The notes below the pieces were generated by a model. That model did no database searches, was not told the DNA's origin, and saw nothing but the letters and a program-made list of their open reading frames with translations. From Polaribacter sp. BAL334 (GTDB lineage: Bacteria; Bacteroidota; Bacteroidia; Flavobacteriales; Flavobacteriaceae), in the NCBI RefSeq assembly GCF_015767435.1, contig NZ_JADWOV010000283.1, forward strand, positions 1-64,000: a stretch of DNA of 64,000 nucleotides, in the 5' to 3' direction. A program made the translations under genes and the position numbers. Positions within the stretch are counted from its first letter, which is position 1. Each line of letters begins with the position of its first letter. Below, one piece after another: positions 15,871-25,528 of this stretch.

Positions 15871-17613
15871 ATGAAAACATTTAATCTTTATTTGCTGTTA
15901 TCTTTCTTAATAATTTTTAGCTCTTGCGTGCCAGATGCAGATGATATTCAAAATTCAGAAGAAAACAACTCAGAATCTCCAATAGCTTTTTTAGAAAACT
16001 TATCAATTCCAGATAGCTTTAACTTTGAAACAGAAAGAGCAGTTACTTTAACTATTACAGACGCTACACCTTTTGTGAAATATCAAATTTTTGCTTACGC
16101 AGAAAACAATAGCACAGAAGCAGAAAATATTACAGAAGCACTTAACAACTTATTATATACAGGCAAGCCTTATGATGGTCAGCTTCATCAATCATTTAGT
16201 TTATCTAGCATTTATGAAAAAGTATATGTATTAAGAAAAGATGGGCTTGAATATACATCAGAAATTTTACCGATTATCAACAATCAAATTAATTTTAAAT
16301 CTGCAAATAAAACATCAAGCAAAACTACGTATGCTTCTAAAAATAGCAGTGATTCTTGCTCGATATGTAAAGATAACTTCTTTTTAAATAGTGATTTTGA
16401 AAATGGTTTAACACTTCCAATAGATTTTATAATAACAGATGAAACGAATGTTGAAGGTTGGTCTACAACTGCAACAGATAATCAGATTGAGTTATGGAAA
16501 TCTGGATTTAAAGGAGTTCCTGCTCAAAACGGTACTTACTTTGCAGAATTAAACGCAAACCAAAGTTCTGCATTGTATCAACGTATTTGCACAAGCCCAG
16601 GTGCAAAAATTAGCTGGTCTGTTTGGCATCGTGGAAGAGCTGGAGTAGATAATGCTGTAGTAAGAATTGGAGAAAATCTTACTACTGCAACTGTTGAAGC
16701 TACCATGAAAACAGGAAATACTGCTTGGGTACAATATTCAGGTACTTATACGGTACCTGCTAATCAACAAGATACATACTTTATTTTTGAATCTTTAGAT
16801 GGAGGAAGTCTTGGAAATTTTATTGACAACATTGAAATTAAAGAAATTGTTCCAGGTGATTGTACAAGTGTTCAAAATAAAATGTATTATCCAACAGAAT
16901 TAACAAATGCAACATTAGCTTTTGAAGATTTATGGCCTTATACTGGTGATTATGATTTTAATGATTTAGTGATTAGCTATAACATAAAAACCATTTTAAA
17001 TGCAGAAAATAAAGTAACTCAATTAGACTATAATTATACACTTGAATCCATAGGTGCAAGTTATACAAACGGATTTGGATTAGAACTAGAAGGTGTCTTA
17101 CCTTCTGCAATTGAAAGTGTAACAGGGCAAAATTTAACAGAAGGATTTATCCAAAACAATGCTAACGGAACTGAAAAATCACAATCAAATGCAGTAATTA
17201 TATTCTTTGACAACGCACATATAAATGTTGGTTTAAGTAAAACAATATCAATTGTATTTAAAACACCTATTGCAACTGCTTCTTTGGGTACTGCTCCTTT
17301 TAATCCGTTTTTAATTGTAAATAAAAACAGACAGGTAGAAATTCATTTACCGCTAAAACCAACAACGAATTACCCAAAAACTACTACAATTGCAACAGGA
17401 CCAACAGTGAAAGATAGTGATGGTAATTTTAAAACGCCATCAGGATTGCCTTGGGCAATAAATATATCAGGTGCTTTTAAGGCTCCAAAAGAAAAAGTAC
17501 TTATTACAGATGCTTATAACTACTTTGCTACTTGGGCTACTTCTGGCGGCACAACTAAATCTGATTGGTTTTTAGATAAGAGTGGCTACAGAAATAATTA
17601 CAACTTAAAATAG
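15871..17613 (+). CDS. LruC-domain lipoprotein
   Basis: A 580-residue protein with a lipoprotein signal (lipobox FSSC, Cys at about residue 19). Residues of about 165-325 resemble a jelly-roll, carbohydrate-binding-like domain (NSDFENG...WSTTATDNQIELW...GTYFAELNAN). Residues of about 345-575 match the LruC domain, with DLWPYTGDYDFNDLVISY, an Asp-rich, possibly calcium-binding motif. LruC proteins are surface or periplasmic proteins of unknown function first noted in Leptospira and common in Bacteroidetes. It is a single-gene unit with its own promoter and terminator. Cell-surface binding is inference. Confidence 0.75.
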   Translation: MKTFNLYLLLSFLIIFSSCVPDADDIQNSEENNSESPIAFLENLSIPDSFNFETERAVTLTITDATPFVKYQIFAYAENNSTEAENITEALNNLLYTGKPYDGQLHQSFSLSSIYEKVYVLRKDGLEYTSEILPIINNQINFKSANKTSSKTTYASKNSSDSCSICKDNFFLNSDFENGLTLPIDFIITDETNVEGWSTTATDNQIELWKSGFKGVPAQNGTYFAELNANQSSALYQRICTSPGAKISWSVWHRGRAGVDNAVVRIGENLTTATVEATMKTGNTAWVQYSGTYTVPANQQDTYFIFESLDGGSLGNFIDNIEIKEIVPGDCTSVQNKMYYPTELTNATLAFEDLWPYTGDYDFNDLVISYNIKTILNAENKVTQLDYNYTLESIGASYTNGFGLELEGVLPSAIESVTGQNLTEGFIQNNANGTEKSQSNAVIIFFDNAHINVGLSKTISIVFKTPIATASLGTAPFNPFLIVNKNRQVEIHLPLKPTTNYPKTTTIATGPTVKDSDGNFKTPSGLPWAINISGAFKAPKEKVLITDAYNYFATWATSGGTTKSDWFLDKSGYRNNYNLK

Positions 17614-17635
17614 TAAGTTTAAGTTCCATAATGAT

Positions 17636-17671
17636 AAAACTCTCAGATTAAAATGTAAATCTGAGAGTTTT
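17636..17671 (+). terminator. Terminator of the LruC gene
   Basis: AAAACTCTCAGATT (17636-17649) pairs with AATCTGAGAGTTTT (17658-17671), a 14-bp stem with an 8-nt loop. It is nearly symmetrical and so possibly bidirectional. Confidence 0.85.
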
Positions 17672-17861
17672 AAAATATACTGCAATTTTTGTGAAAAATA
17701 TTTAAGAGCGTCGCGTTTATAATACTAATAGCAGAGTTTTACAAAGGTTTTAGGTCAGCGATATTTTTTGATATGAAAATTTATTTTTAAAAATTCATAA
17801 CAATTCTTCAAATTATGGTCTAAAAAAATCAAAAACCATGGTGAAATTTCATCTGAAATAG

Positions 17862-17869
17862 TATTTTTG
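17862..17869 (+). promoter_or_regulatory. guaA -7 box adjoining the start codon
   Basis: TATTTTTG fits TAnnTTTG and is followed by CAC and the ATG at 17873. If this is the promoter, the mRNA begins at or next to the start codon. No TTG is seen at the -33 distance. Confidence 0.45.
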
Positions 17870-17872
17870 CAC

Positions 17873-19408
17873 ATGCAACAAGACAACGTACTTATTTTAG
17901 ATTTTGGCTCGCAATACACTCAGTTAATCGCGAGAAGAGTAAGGGAATTAAATATTTATTGTGAAATTCATCCTTACAATCATTTGCCCAATAATGTGGA
18001 AGATTTTAAAGCAGTTATCCTTTCAGGAAGTCCAAATTCTGTGAGAGGCACCACTGTGTTACATCCTGATTTATCAGCAATTAGAGGGAAAAAGCCTGTA
18101 TTAGCTGTTTGTTATGGAGCACAATATTTGGCGCATTTTTCTGGAGGAAAAGTAGCACCTTCCAATACAAGAGAATATGGAAGAGCGAATTTGTCTTTCA
18201 TCAAAAAGGGAGAAGATTTCTTCCAAAATATACATGAAGGAAGTCAGGTTTGGATGAGTCATTCTGACACTATCAAAGAATTGCCTACCAACGCTGTTTT
18301 ATTAGCAAGTACCAAAGACGTGGAAAATGCGGCTTACAGAATTGAAGGCGAACAAACATTCGCGATTCAATTTCATCCAGAAGTATATCATTCTACAGAT
18401 GGGAAACAATTGTTGGCAAACTTTTTGGTAAACATTGCAGGAGTTGCACAAACGTGGACACCAGATTCTTTTGTGGAAAGTACAGTTGCAGCATTGCAAG
18501 AAAAAGTAGGAAATGACAAAGTGGTTTTAGGACTTTCAGGTGGTGTTGATTCAACAGTTGCCGCAGTTTTATTGCACAAAGCTATTGGAAAAAATTTGTA
18601 TTGCATCTTTGTAAACAACGGATTGTTGCGCAAAAACGAGTTTGAAAGTGTGTTGGCTCAATACGAAGGAATGGGGTTAAACGTGAAAGGAGTAGATGCT
18701 TCTCAACGATTTTTAGATAAATTAGCAGGACTTTCAGATCCTGAAGCCAAAAGAAAAGCCATTGGAAATACGTTTATCGATGTTTTTGATGATGAAGCAC
18801 ATCAAATTACGGATGTGAAATGGTTGGCACAAGGCACTATTTATCCAGATGTGATTGAATCCGTTTCAGTAAATGGAGGACCTTCAGCAACCATCAAAAG
18901 TCATCATAACGTAGGTGGTTTGCCAGATTTTATGAAGTTGAAAATTGTGGAGCCTTTGCGAATGATTTTTAAAGATGAGGTGAGAAGAGTAGGAGCAACT
19001 TTGGGGATTGATCCAGAATTGTTAGGACGTCATCCATTTCCTGGACCAGGTTTAGCCATCCGAATTTTGGGAGATATTACCGCTGAAAAAGTTCGAATTT
19101 TACAAGAAGTAGATGCTATTTTTATCAATGGTTTGAAAGCAGATGGATTGTATGACAAAGTGTGGCAAGCTGGCGCTATTTTATTGCCAGTCAATTCAGT
19201 AGGAGTGATGGGTGATGAACGAACGTATGAAAAAGTAGTCGCTTTAAGAGCTGTAGAAAGTACAGATGGAATGACTGCAGATTGGGTAGATTTGCCGTAT
19301 AAATTTTTGCAAAAAACATCAAATAATATTATAAATCAAGTGAAAGGCGTGAATAGAGTTGTTTATGATATCAGCTCAAAACCACCTGCTACTATAGAAT
19401 GGGAATAA
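17873..19408 (+). CDS. guaA: GMP synthase (glutamine-hydrolysing)
   Basis: 511 residues from ATG 17873; an in-frame TTG two codons earlier lies inside the likely -7 box. Class I glutamine amidotransferase with nucleophile in [11 protein letters not shown] and FHPEVYHS for the His/Glu pair, then the ATP pyrophosphatase PP-loop [11 protein letters not shown] and the C-terminal dimerisation domain with [11 protein letters not shown]. It converts XMP to GMP. Full length and intact. Followed 5 nt later by a LysM lipoprotein gene. Confidence 0.98.
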   Translation: MQQDNVLILDFGSQYTQLIARRVRELNIYCEIHPYNHLPNNVEDFKAVILSGSPNSVRGTTVLHPDLSAIRGKKPVLAVCYGAQYLAHFSGGKVAPSNTREYGRANLSFIKKGEDFFQNIHEGSQVWMSHSDTIKELPTNAVLLASTKDVENAAYRIEGEQTFAIQFHPEVYHSTDGKQLLANFLVNIAGVAQTWTPDSFVESTVAALQEKVGNDKVVLGLSGGVDSTVAAVLLHKAIGKNLYCIFVNNGLLRKNEFESVLAQYEGMGLNVKGVDASQRFLDKLAGLSDPEAKRKAIGNTFIDVFDDEAHQITDVKWLAQGTIYPDVIESVSVNGGPSATIKSHHNVGGLPDFMKLKIVEPLRMIFKDEVRRVGATLGIDPELLGRHPFPGPGLAIRILGDITAEKVRILQEVDAIFINGLKADGLYDKVWQAGAILLPVNSVGVMGDERTYEKVVALRAVESTDGMTADWVDLPYKFLQKTSNNIINQVKGVNRVVYDISSKPPATIEWE

Positions 19409-19413
19409 CAGAT

Positions 19414-21003
19414 ATGAAATATTTGAAAATTTGGTTAATCATTACAACCTTGACTTTCACAGTTTCTTGTGGTCAACAAAATAGGTATATCCAATACAAA
19501 GTGAAAGCTGGTGAGACCATGAGTACGATTGCCGAAAAATTGAATATGAAGACTCAAGATTTATTGCGATTAAATCCTGACTTTACAGAAACCCCTAAAC
19601 CCAATTCGTTCATTATAGTTCCTGAAAATAAATACGAATTTTTTCAAAATCAACAAATAAAAAATGGCGTGGTTATAGAAGAGGTTGATAAAAATACCAT
19701 CAATAACCCTTCATCGGAAAGAGAAAAATTGATAGCAAGTTTGAAAGAAAAGTTTGTGATTTATGAATTGAAAAAAGGGGATACTTTTTACAGTTTGGAA
19801 AAAAAATTCAATGTAACGAGAGGAGAATTGTTGCTTTTAAATCCAGCATTGAAAGAAGGTTTAAAAGAAAACAGTATTTTAAAAATCAAAGAGATTATAG
19901 AAGAATCTGCGATTAAAAAAACGACTTTTAGAGATGAAATTCGTTCCAATTCAGCCGTAAAAGTAGCTTTGCTATTGCCCTTAAGAAGTGATTCATTTGG
20001 TTACGACTCTATTTCGCCAAGAGAAATATTTTTAAAAAATGGAAGTTTGGTAAACATTGCAACCGATTTTTATTTAGGTGCAGAAATTGCGGTTGATTCT
20101 TTGCGCAAAAGTGGTGTTGATATTGAATTGAATGTATTTGATACTGGTGCTCGAAAAAGTAACCGAATTTCGAGTATTATTTCCAATCAAAATTTGAATG
20201 CGAATGATGTAATTATTGGTCCTTTTTACTCTGAAGAAGCGCAAATGGTGGCGTCAGCTGTCAATATTCCTGTAGTTTTTCCAATGTATTCTGCGAATCA
20301 ATCTGAGTTTAAAAATTCAAATATTATCAAAGCAGCTCCTGATAAAAAAATATTTAAAAACACCTTGATTCGATATATCAATGATGTATTTGATCAAGGA
20401 AATTTGATTATTGTAGGCGATCAAACTGCTGCAAATAGCATCAAAAATGAGTTGAAATTCAGTAATGGAACCATCCGAATTTTAACTCCACAAAATGGAA
20501 TGATTCAAAAAGGAAGGTTCTTAGAGATTTTAAGACCCAATACTAAAAATTGGATTATTATTGCGTCTAACAATGAAGTGATTGTTTCTGACGTTGTCAA
20601 TAGTTTGATTAGTTTGCCAAGCGAAACCAAAGTAACTGTTTTTACATTTGACAAAGGAAGCGTGTATGATAAAATAGACAATTTGAAATTGGGCAAAATT
20701 GGGTTGACTTATGTGAGTGAAGAGTTTGTGGATGAAACCTCAGAAACTTCCAGAAGTTTTACCAAACTATATCAAGAAAAAAATAACACATTGCCTTCTT
20801 TTTATGCCACCAAAGGATTTGATATTACGTATGATATTTTGGTGAGATTGACTTCAGGCAAAAGACTGCAAGCCACTTTTAAGGAAGGAGCAACCATAAG
20901 AATAGATACAAAATTTGATTATAAAAACAATGAAACATTTGAAAATGAAGGTGTTTTTATTCTACAAATAAATAGAGATTTGACAATCAGTAGATTGAAA
21001 TAA
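19414..21003 (+). CDS. LysM-repeat lipoprotein with periplasmic-binding-protein-like domain
   Basis: 529 residues from ATG 19414; an in-frame ATG at 19399 lies within guaA and is less likely. The lipoprotein signal ends at a Cys in TVSCG. Two LysM domains follow: YKVKAGETMSTIAEKLNM (about 28-72) and YELKKGDTFYSLEKKFNV (about 120-165). Then comes a Rossmann-like region (VKVALLLPLRSDS... NDVIIGPFYSEEAQMVA) like type 1 periplasmic binding proteins (LppC/ABC receptor fold). Likely anchored in the outer membrane and binding peptidoglycan. The ligand is unknown. Co-transcribed with guaA, a pairing I believe is common in flavobacteria. Confidence 0.82.
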   Translation: MKYLKIWLIITTLTFTVSCGQQNRYIQYKVKAGETMSTIAEKLNMKTQDLLRLNPDFTETPKPNSFIIVPENKYEFFQNQQIKNGVVIEEVDKNTINNPSSEREKLIASLKEKFVIYELKKGDTFYSLEKKFNVTRGELLLLNPALKEGLKENSILKIKEIIEESAIKKTTFRDEIRSNSAVKVALLLPLRSDSFGYDSISPREIFLKNGSLVNIATDFYLGAEIAVDSLRKSGVDIELNVFDTGARKSNRISSIISNQNLNANDVIIGPFYSEEAQMVASAVNIPVVFPMYSANQSEFKNSNIIKAAPDKKIFKNTLIRYINDVFDQGNLIIVGDQTAANSIKNELKFSNGTIRILTPQNGMIQKGRFLEILRPNTKNWIIIASNNEVIVSDVVNSLISLPSETKVTVFTFDKGSVYDKIDNLKLGKIGLTYVSEEFVDETSETSRSFTKLYQEKNNTLPSFYATKGFDITYDILVRLTSGKRLQATFKEGATIRIDTKFDYKNNETFENEGVFILQINRDLTISRLK

Positions 21004-21042
21004 TGAAGATGTAATTGATTTATTTTAATACAGATAAGTCAA

Positions 21043-21558
21043 TTATATTTTTTTCATTTGTTGTTTCAACTGATTCATTTGCTCTTTGAACATGCCTTGT
21101 TTGTCCAATTTTTTTGCCTCTGCTAATAACAAAGTAGCTTCTCTTTTACGTCTTTTGGTCATTGCAATTCCTGCCAATTGCATTTTTGCCAATGCCAAAT
21201 CATGATTCATAGACAAGCCTAATTTGATAGCTGTTTTAAAGTATTTTTCAGCCTGAGAAATGTTGGTTTGACTGACCATCAAACCTTGTAAAAAGTTGTA
21301 ATACCCTTGTTGTTTTTGAGTCAAAGCCCCTTCAGGATTTTTGATATACGCCAACCATTTTTGGGCTCCAGGAAAGTTTTGTTTTCTCAATTGTAAAAAA
21401 GCCAACAGGATGAATTCGTTTTTGAAGTAGAATAACACAAAAATACCAGCCAACAATAGAATAGAAATTCCATTCATGATATGAACTTGACTGAATTCAT
21501 ACACTGCCCAAATTGTGATTAAAACTGCTAAAGCTACTTTTATATTTTTATGAAACAT
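21043..21558 (-). CDS. Small membrane protein with TPR-like helices
   Basis: 171 residues. Two N-terminal hydrophobic segments (about 6-25 and 29-46), then helical repeats (QKQQGYYNFLQGLMVSQ, ISQAEKYFKTAIKLGL, ALAKMQLAGIAM) that look like tetratricopeptide pairs, and a basic, Gln/Lys-rich tail. No enzyme motif. Probably anchored in the inner membrane with the repeats in the cytoplasm. A -7 box TATTTTTG lies at 21594-21587 on the minus strand. Function not recognised. Confidence 0.7.
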   Translation of the reverse strand: MFHKNIKVALAVLITIWAVYEFSQVHIMNGISILLLAGIFVLFYFKNEFILLAFLQLRKQNFPGAQKWLAYIKNPEGALTQKQQGYYNFLQGLMVSQTNISQAEKYFKTAIKLGLSMNHDLALAKMQLAGIAMTKRRKREATLLLAEAKKLDKQGMFKEQMNQLKQQMKKI

Positions 21559-21586
21559 TGTTGTTTATGATTTGATTTTAAAGGTG

Positions 21587-21594
21587 CAAAAATA
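21587..21594 (-). promoter_or_regulatory. -7 box upstream of the TPR-like membrane protein gene
   Basis: The minus strand reads TATTTTTG, about 28 nt before ATG 21558. Confidence 0.4.
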
Positions 21595-21617
21595 CATTTT
21601 TATCATATAAGTAGTTG

Positions 21618-24600
21618 TTACTTCTGATAATATTTTCGATATTGAAACCAAGAAATAAACCCTAAAATTGTAACAAATCCAATAGAATAATACACAGCAC
21701 TTGGCGTGATTACCTTATCACCACTTGCATACGAGTGCAATCCTGATAAGTAAAAATTCACTCCAAAATAGGTCATCATGATGGATGCATAGGCAATGAT
21801 TGACCATAAATTAAACGTATATCTGCCTCGCAAACCTGGAATCAAACGCATGTGCAACACAAATGCATACATCATAATTGAAATCAAAGCCCACGTTTCT
21901 TTTGGATCCCAACCCCAGTAACGTCCCCAACTTTCGTTTGCCCACATGCCTCCTAAAAAGTTTCCAATGGTTAGCATCACAACACCCACAGTAATTGCCA
22001 TTTCGTTAATGATGGTGATTTCTTTGATATGAACATCCATTTTTTTCTTGTTTTTTTCTCTGGTAAATACCATTAAAAAGAGCGCGAATACTCCTAAAAT
22101 CATCCCTAAAGTTAAAGGTCCATAACTTGCTACAATAATAGAAACATGTACCATCAACCACCAAGAATTCAATACGGGTTGTAAATTAGCAATTTCAGGA
22201 TCCAACCAATTCAAGCTCGCTGTAAATAAAATAATGGAAGTTACAAAGGTTGTTGCAGCAATTGTTAAGGATGATTTTCTTCCTAAGAATAACCCAAAAG
22301 CCATAGTAGCCCAACCTACATAAATAATGGATTCATAGGCATTACTCCAAGGAGCGTTTCCGCTGATATACCATCTGCTGAGCAATCCTAGAGTATGCAA
22401 AATAAATAGTGAAATTACCACTCCAATAAAGAATTTTACCCCAATAGCAACCCATTTTTTGGCATTGAAAATTTGGATGATGACAAAGACAATCAAAAAC
22501 AAACTCGCCAATCCATAATAGCGAACCAGTTTTTTGAAAATACTATATTTATTATAAGCAATTTCCAATTCAATTTTGTTGTCTGATGGATAAATTTCAG
22601 CCCCAAATTGTTGTTGGTATTTTTTAATTCCGTCTAAAATTTGATTGGCTTTTGTATAATCATTTGTTTTTTTGGCAGATTGCAATAATTGCACATACAA
22701 AGGCAATGATTTTCTGACAAAAACAGAATCAGAAGCTTTGAATCCTTTTTCTGCAAAAGTTTCTGGTTGTGATACCCACTTGTTGTTTTCATCATTTGGA
22801 ATGGGATAAATTTTTAAAATTCCACCTCCAATAGCACTGTATAATAAGCCTACACGTCTGTCAATTTTGATTAGATCTTGCTCAAATTTATTTTGAACTT
22901 TCTTTTTTTGAGCTTCTGCAACTTGTTCCCGAATTTTATAATCTCCTCTGTCTGTGAAAAAATCTGACAATCTTGCGTATTTTTCAGTACTTGGAATGCC
23001 CAATTGTTTTCTGATTTCGAGGTTTTGTTTTTCTAAATAAATGGCTGGAACTTCATACCAAAGTCTAGGATTTTCAATGATTGAAAGCAAAACTTGACTT
23101 GGTTTCATGCCACGTAATTCCTCAGTTTGGCTTACTTTTCTGACCAATTCAGAAGCAAATGTATGTGCAGGTTTCATACGACCTCCAGCATCCTGAATCA
23201 CTAATTTATTGAAACTTTCAGCATGTTCTAATGAAACCAAATTAGCTTGAAGTATGGAATCAATTTGTTGGTCTGTAATGCGAAATGAATTCGCTTCTTG
23301 TTGACCAAAACTCATTGATGTTACAAATAAAAACCCAATAAAAGTGGCTAAAGATTTCTTTTTACGAATGTTTTGTAATGATTTTTTCAAACTATCAAAA
23401 CGCGTGTATTTTGCGAAAAAGATGCAAATCATTCCTGTGTACAATAATGAATATCCTAAATAGGTGATGAAAGTTCCCCAAAAATCATGATTTACAGACA
23501 AATGAGTTTGTTCAAATTCGCCAGATAAATCATAACTTGATTGAAAAAATTTATAGCCTTTATAATCCAAAATATGATTCATAAAAATCCGGTAATCAAA
23601 CGTTTCGTCTTTGGAAATGACAGTCACTTCACTGGCATAAGAAGCTGCACTTTCGGAACCTGGATATTTTTCCAATTGAAAATCATTCAACTTCACACTA
23701 AAAGGAGTTTCCAGTGTTTTTGCGCCATACCACATTCTGAAGTTTAAATTCCCAACAGAAAACTGTTGCAAATTATCACTATTGAATTTTCCACCTGTCA
23801 ATTCAACTCTTTGCGTAGCTTCATCTGTAGTAACATCCAACACAATAACATCCAATTTTTTATCATCTTTTGGTCCGCGAATAGTTTTCATAGTGCCTTT
23901 TTCAGGATATTGAGGTACTACAAATGGCAATCCAGCAACATTGTATAAAGCACGTAATTTAAAATCTTGAATGCTATCTTTTGTTAGATTTCCTGATTGT
24001 TGTGTGGCCATTACTTGATACACACCTGCTTCTTTTGACATGATTTTTAAGGAATCATTTCGCTTGAAAATATTGATATTGGCCTCATTACTAGTGGTGT
24101 TGAATCCAACTAAAATATTGTGAATATTTTGAATCGTTCCTGATTTGATATAATGTTCGTGTCTTGAACCACTAGAAGATTCTACAAAAAGGATGTGCTC
24201 TTCTCCATTTTCATCAGCAACTAATTTTTTTTCAGCCCAAGGAATGTAATCAACCAATTCAATATTGAATTCTTTTCCTTTAAAATTATCTTCAAAAGAC
24301 CAATTGTTTTTTCCCCAAGCAGACAATAAAATAGGTTTATTTATTTCTTCTTTTTGAACTTCGCTATCATCAACCACATAATTTACATACGTAGTTTCTG
24401 ATAAATAGCGATTGGTAGTTTCGCCTTCATTAATCAACATAATTCCTTCGTAACCAATATATCTGGTGATTCCTGCACCAATTAAAATAAAAATAAAGGC
24501 ACCATGAAACATTAAAACTGGCCATTTTTCTTTTTTGTACAATTGATATCTGAAAATATTTCCAAAAAAGTTAATCACAAAAAACACCATAATGGCTTCA

Positions 24601-24749
24601 AACCACCAACTATTATATACCAAAGCTTTTGAGGTTTGTGTTCCGTAATCATTTTCTATAAAAGTTGCAACACCCATGGCAGCTGCAAAAAGAACGAACA
24701 AAACAGCCATTAAACGAGTTGAGTATAGGAAATCCAGTAATTTTTTCAT
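21618..24749 (-). CDS. Cytochrome c biogenesis protein, fused ResB (CcsB) - CcsA
   Basis: About 1043 residues from ATG 24749. An in-frame ATG at 24797 would start upstream of the -7 box TAAATTTG at 24783-24776, so I prefer the inner start. The N-terminal part is ResB-like (LDFLYSTRLMAVLFVLFAAA, several membrane helices, a large periplasmic domain). A second set of helices near 770 onward is CcsA, with the heme-handling WWD-type motif WGRYWGWDPKETWALI and conserved histidines (MVHVSIIVASYG, GLHSYASG). The system II machinery ligates heme to exported apocytochrome c. Such fusions are known in Bacteroidetes and epsilonproteobacteria. Confidence 0.93.
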   Translation of the reverse strand: MKKLLDFLYSTRLMAVLFVLFAAAMGVATFIENDYGTQTSKALVYNSWWFEAIMVFFVINFFGNIFRYQLYKKEKWPVLMFHGAFIFILIGAGITRYIGYEGIMLINEGETTNRYLSETTYVNYVVDDSEVQKEEINKPILLSAWGKNNWSFEDNFKGKEFNIELVDYIPWAEKKLVADENGEEHILFVESSSGSRHEHYIKSGTIQNIHNILVGFNTTSNEANINIFKRNDSLKIMSKEAGVYQVMATQQSGNLTKDSIQDFKLRALYNVAGLPFVVPQYPEKGTMKTIRGPKDDKKLDVIVLDVTTDEATQRVELTGGKFNSDNLQQFSVGNLNFRMWYGAKTLETPFSVKLNDFQLEKYPGSESAASYASEVTVISKDETFDYRIFMNHILDYKGYKFFQSSYDLSGEFEQTHLSVNHDFWGTFITYLGYSLLYTGMICIFFAKYTRFDSLKKSLQNIRKKKSLATFIGFLFVTSMSFGQQEANSFRITDQQIDSILQANLVSLEHAESFNKLVIQDAGGRMKPAHTFASELVRKVSQTEELRGMKPSQVLLSIIENPRLWYEVPAIYLEKQNLEIRKQLGIPSTEKYARLSDFFTDRGDYKIREQVAEAQKKKVQNKFEQDLIKIDRRVGLLYSAIGGGILKIYPIPNDENNKWVSQPETFAEKGFKASDSVFVRKSLPLYVQLLQSAKKTNDYTKANQILDGIKKYQQQFGAEIYPSDNKIELEIAYNKYSIFKKLVRYYGLASLFLIVFVIIQIFNAKKWVAIGVKFFIGVVISLFILHTLGLLSRWYISGNAPWSNAYESIIYVGWATMAFGLFLGRKSSLTIAATTFVTSIILFTASLNWLDPEIANLQPVLNSWWLMVHVSIIVASYGPLTLGMILGVFALFLMVFTREKNKKKMDVHIKEITIINEMAITVGVVMLTIGNFLGGMWANESWGRYWGWDPKETWALISIMMYAFVLHMRLIPGLRGRYTFNLWSIIAYASIMMTYFGVNFYLSGLHSYASGDKVITPSAVYYSIGFVTILGFISWFQYRKYYQK

Positions 24750-24775
24750 CCTGATGAGGTAAATTTTTAGTGATG

Positions 24776-24783
24776 CAAATTTA
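24776..24783 (-). promoter_or_regulatory. -7 box of the ccsBA fusion gene
   Basis: The minus strand reads TAAATTTG, about 26 nt before ATG 24749. It argues against a start at 24797. Confidence 0.45.
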
Positions 24784-24855
24784 CGGATAAATGACACAAA
24801 CTTTGGTTGATGAATCTTGTTTTTTGGTATTTAGATTTGTTAAAATTAAGAGAAA

Positions 24856-25380
24856 TTAATTTTTAAATTCTTGTTTGATTTGTTGCAAGCTTTTGGAAGA
24901 ATTCAAAAATGTATATATGATCTGCTGTTTTATTTCTTTTGGATCTTGAGTAAAATAGTGCGTCCAAGAATCATTTTGTAACAATTCACGAATTCTTTTT
25001 AGCTTTTGCTGTGCTTCTAAAAATGAAAAAAGAGGTGTTGAGGTCTTGTCTTTTACTGATTGAATGATGGAGTTATTTTGCTCAAAATCTACAGAAATCA
25101 TAAAATTCTTTTCTGAAGAATTTGTCGGAAAAAAAGCATCCCAAGCAGCAAAACCAATGATGGTTTGTTGATTTTTTATGTTATTTCCGATGATTTTCCA
25201 ATGACAATTGGCTACTCTTCCCCAATGATTTGATTTCCTAAAAACACCTTTTTCGGTATAATAATAGGTGCTGTTTGAATTGCTTTTAAAATGAGCATTT
25301 TCTGGAAATTCAAAATTTTCTACCCATTGAAATTCACAATAGGTATGTTTGAAAAAGTTGGTGTGATTGTAGGTTTTCAA
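24856..25380 (-). CDS. Conserved hypothetical protein
   Basis: 174 residues; the reading frame opens with TTG at 25380 and has no early ATG. Aromatic-rich N-terminal half (FFKHTYCEFQWVENFEFPE, NHWGRVANCHWKI), then a central strand region (IIGFAAWDAFFP, NFMISVDFEQ) and a helical, Lys/Gln-rich C-terminus. No signal peptide, membrane segment or known catalytic motif. It lies downstream of dnaK after a terminator. I do not recognise the family. Confidence 0.65.
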   Translation of the reverse strand: MKTYNHTNFFKHTYCEFQWVENFEFPENAHFKSNSNSTYYYTEKGVFRKSNHWGRVANCHWKIIGNNIKNQQTIIGFAAWDAFFPTNSSEKNFMISVDFEQNNSIIQSVKDKTSTPLFSFLEAQQKLKRIRELLQNDSWTHYFTQDPKEIKQQIIYTFLNSSKSLQQIKQEFKN

Positions 25381-25401
25381 TTTATAATCGATTTAAAATA
25401 A

Positions 25402-25431
25402 AAAACGCAACCAAGTTACTGATTGCGTTTT
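25402..25431 (-). terminator. Terminator downstream of dnaK
   Basis: AAAACGCAA (25402-25410) pairs with TTGCGTTTT (25423-25431). T-runs lie on the minus-strand 3' side. A second small palindrome, GCTGAA-N5-TTCAGC (about 25468-25484), lies closer to dnaK. Confidence 0.65.
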
Positions 25432-25528
25432 ATTATTTTATAAAACCCTTAATTTTTTTTAAGGGATGCTGAAATAAATTCAGCATAAGCGATTCACAAA
25501 ATTTTGTAAAACAAAATTTGTTCTCTAC

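Noticed and set aside
24750..24797. Longer start for the ResB-CcsA fusion
   Set aside because: The extra 16 codons overlap the TAAATTTG box at 24776-24783, and the conserved start is MKKLLDFLYSTRL at 24749.
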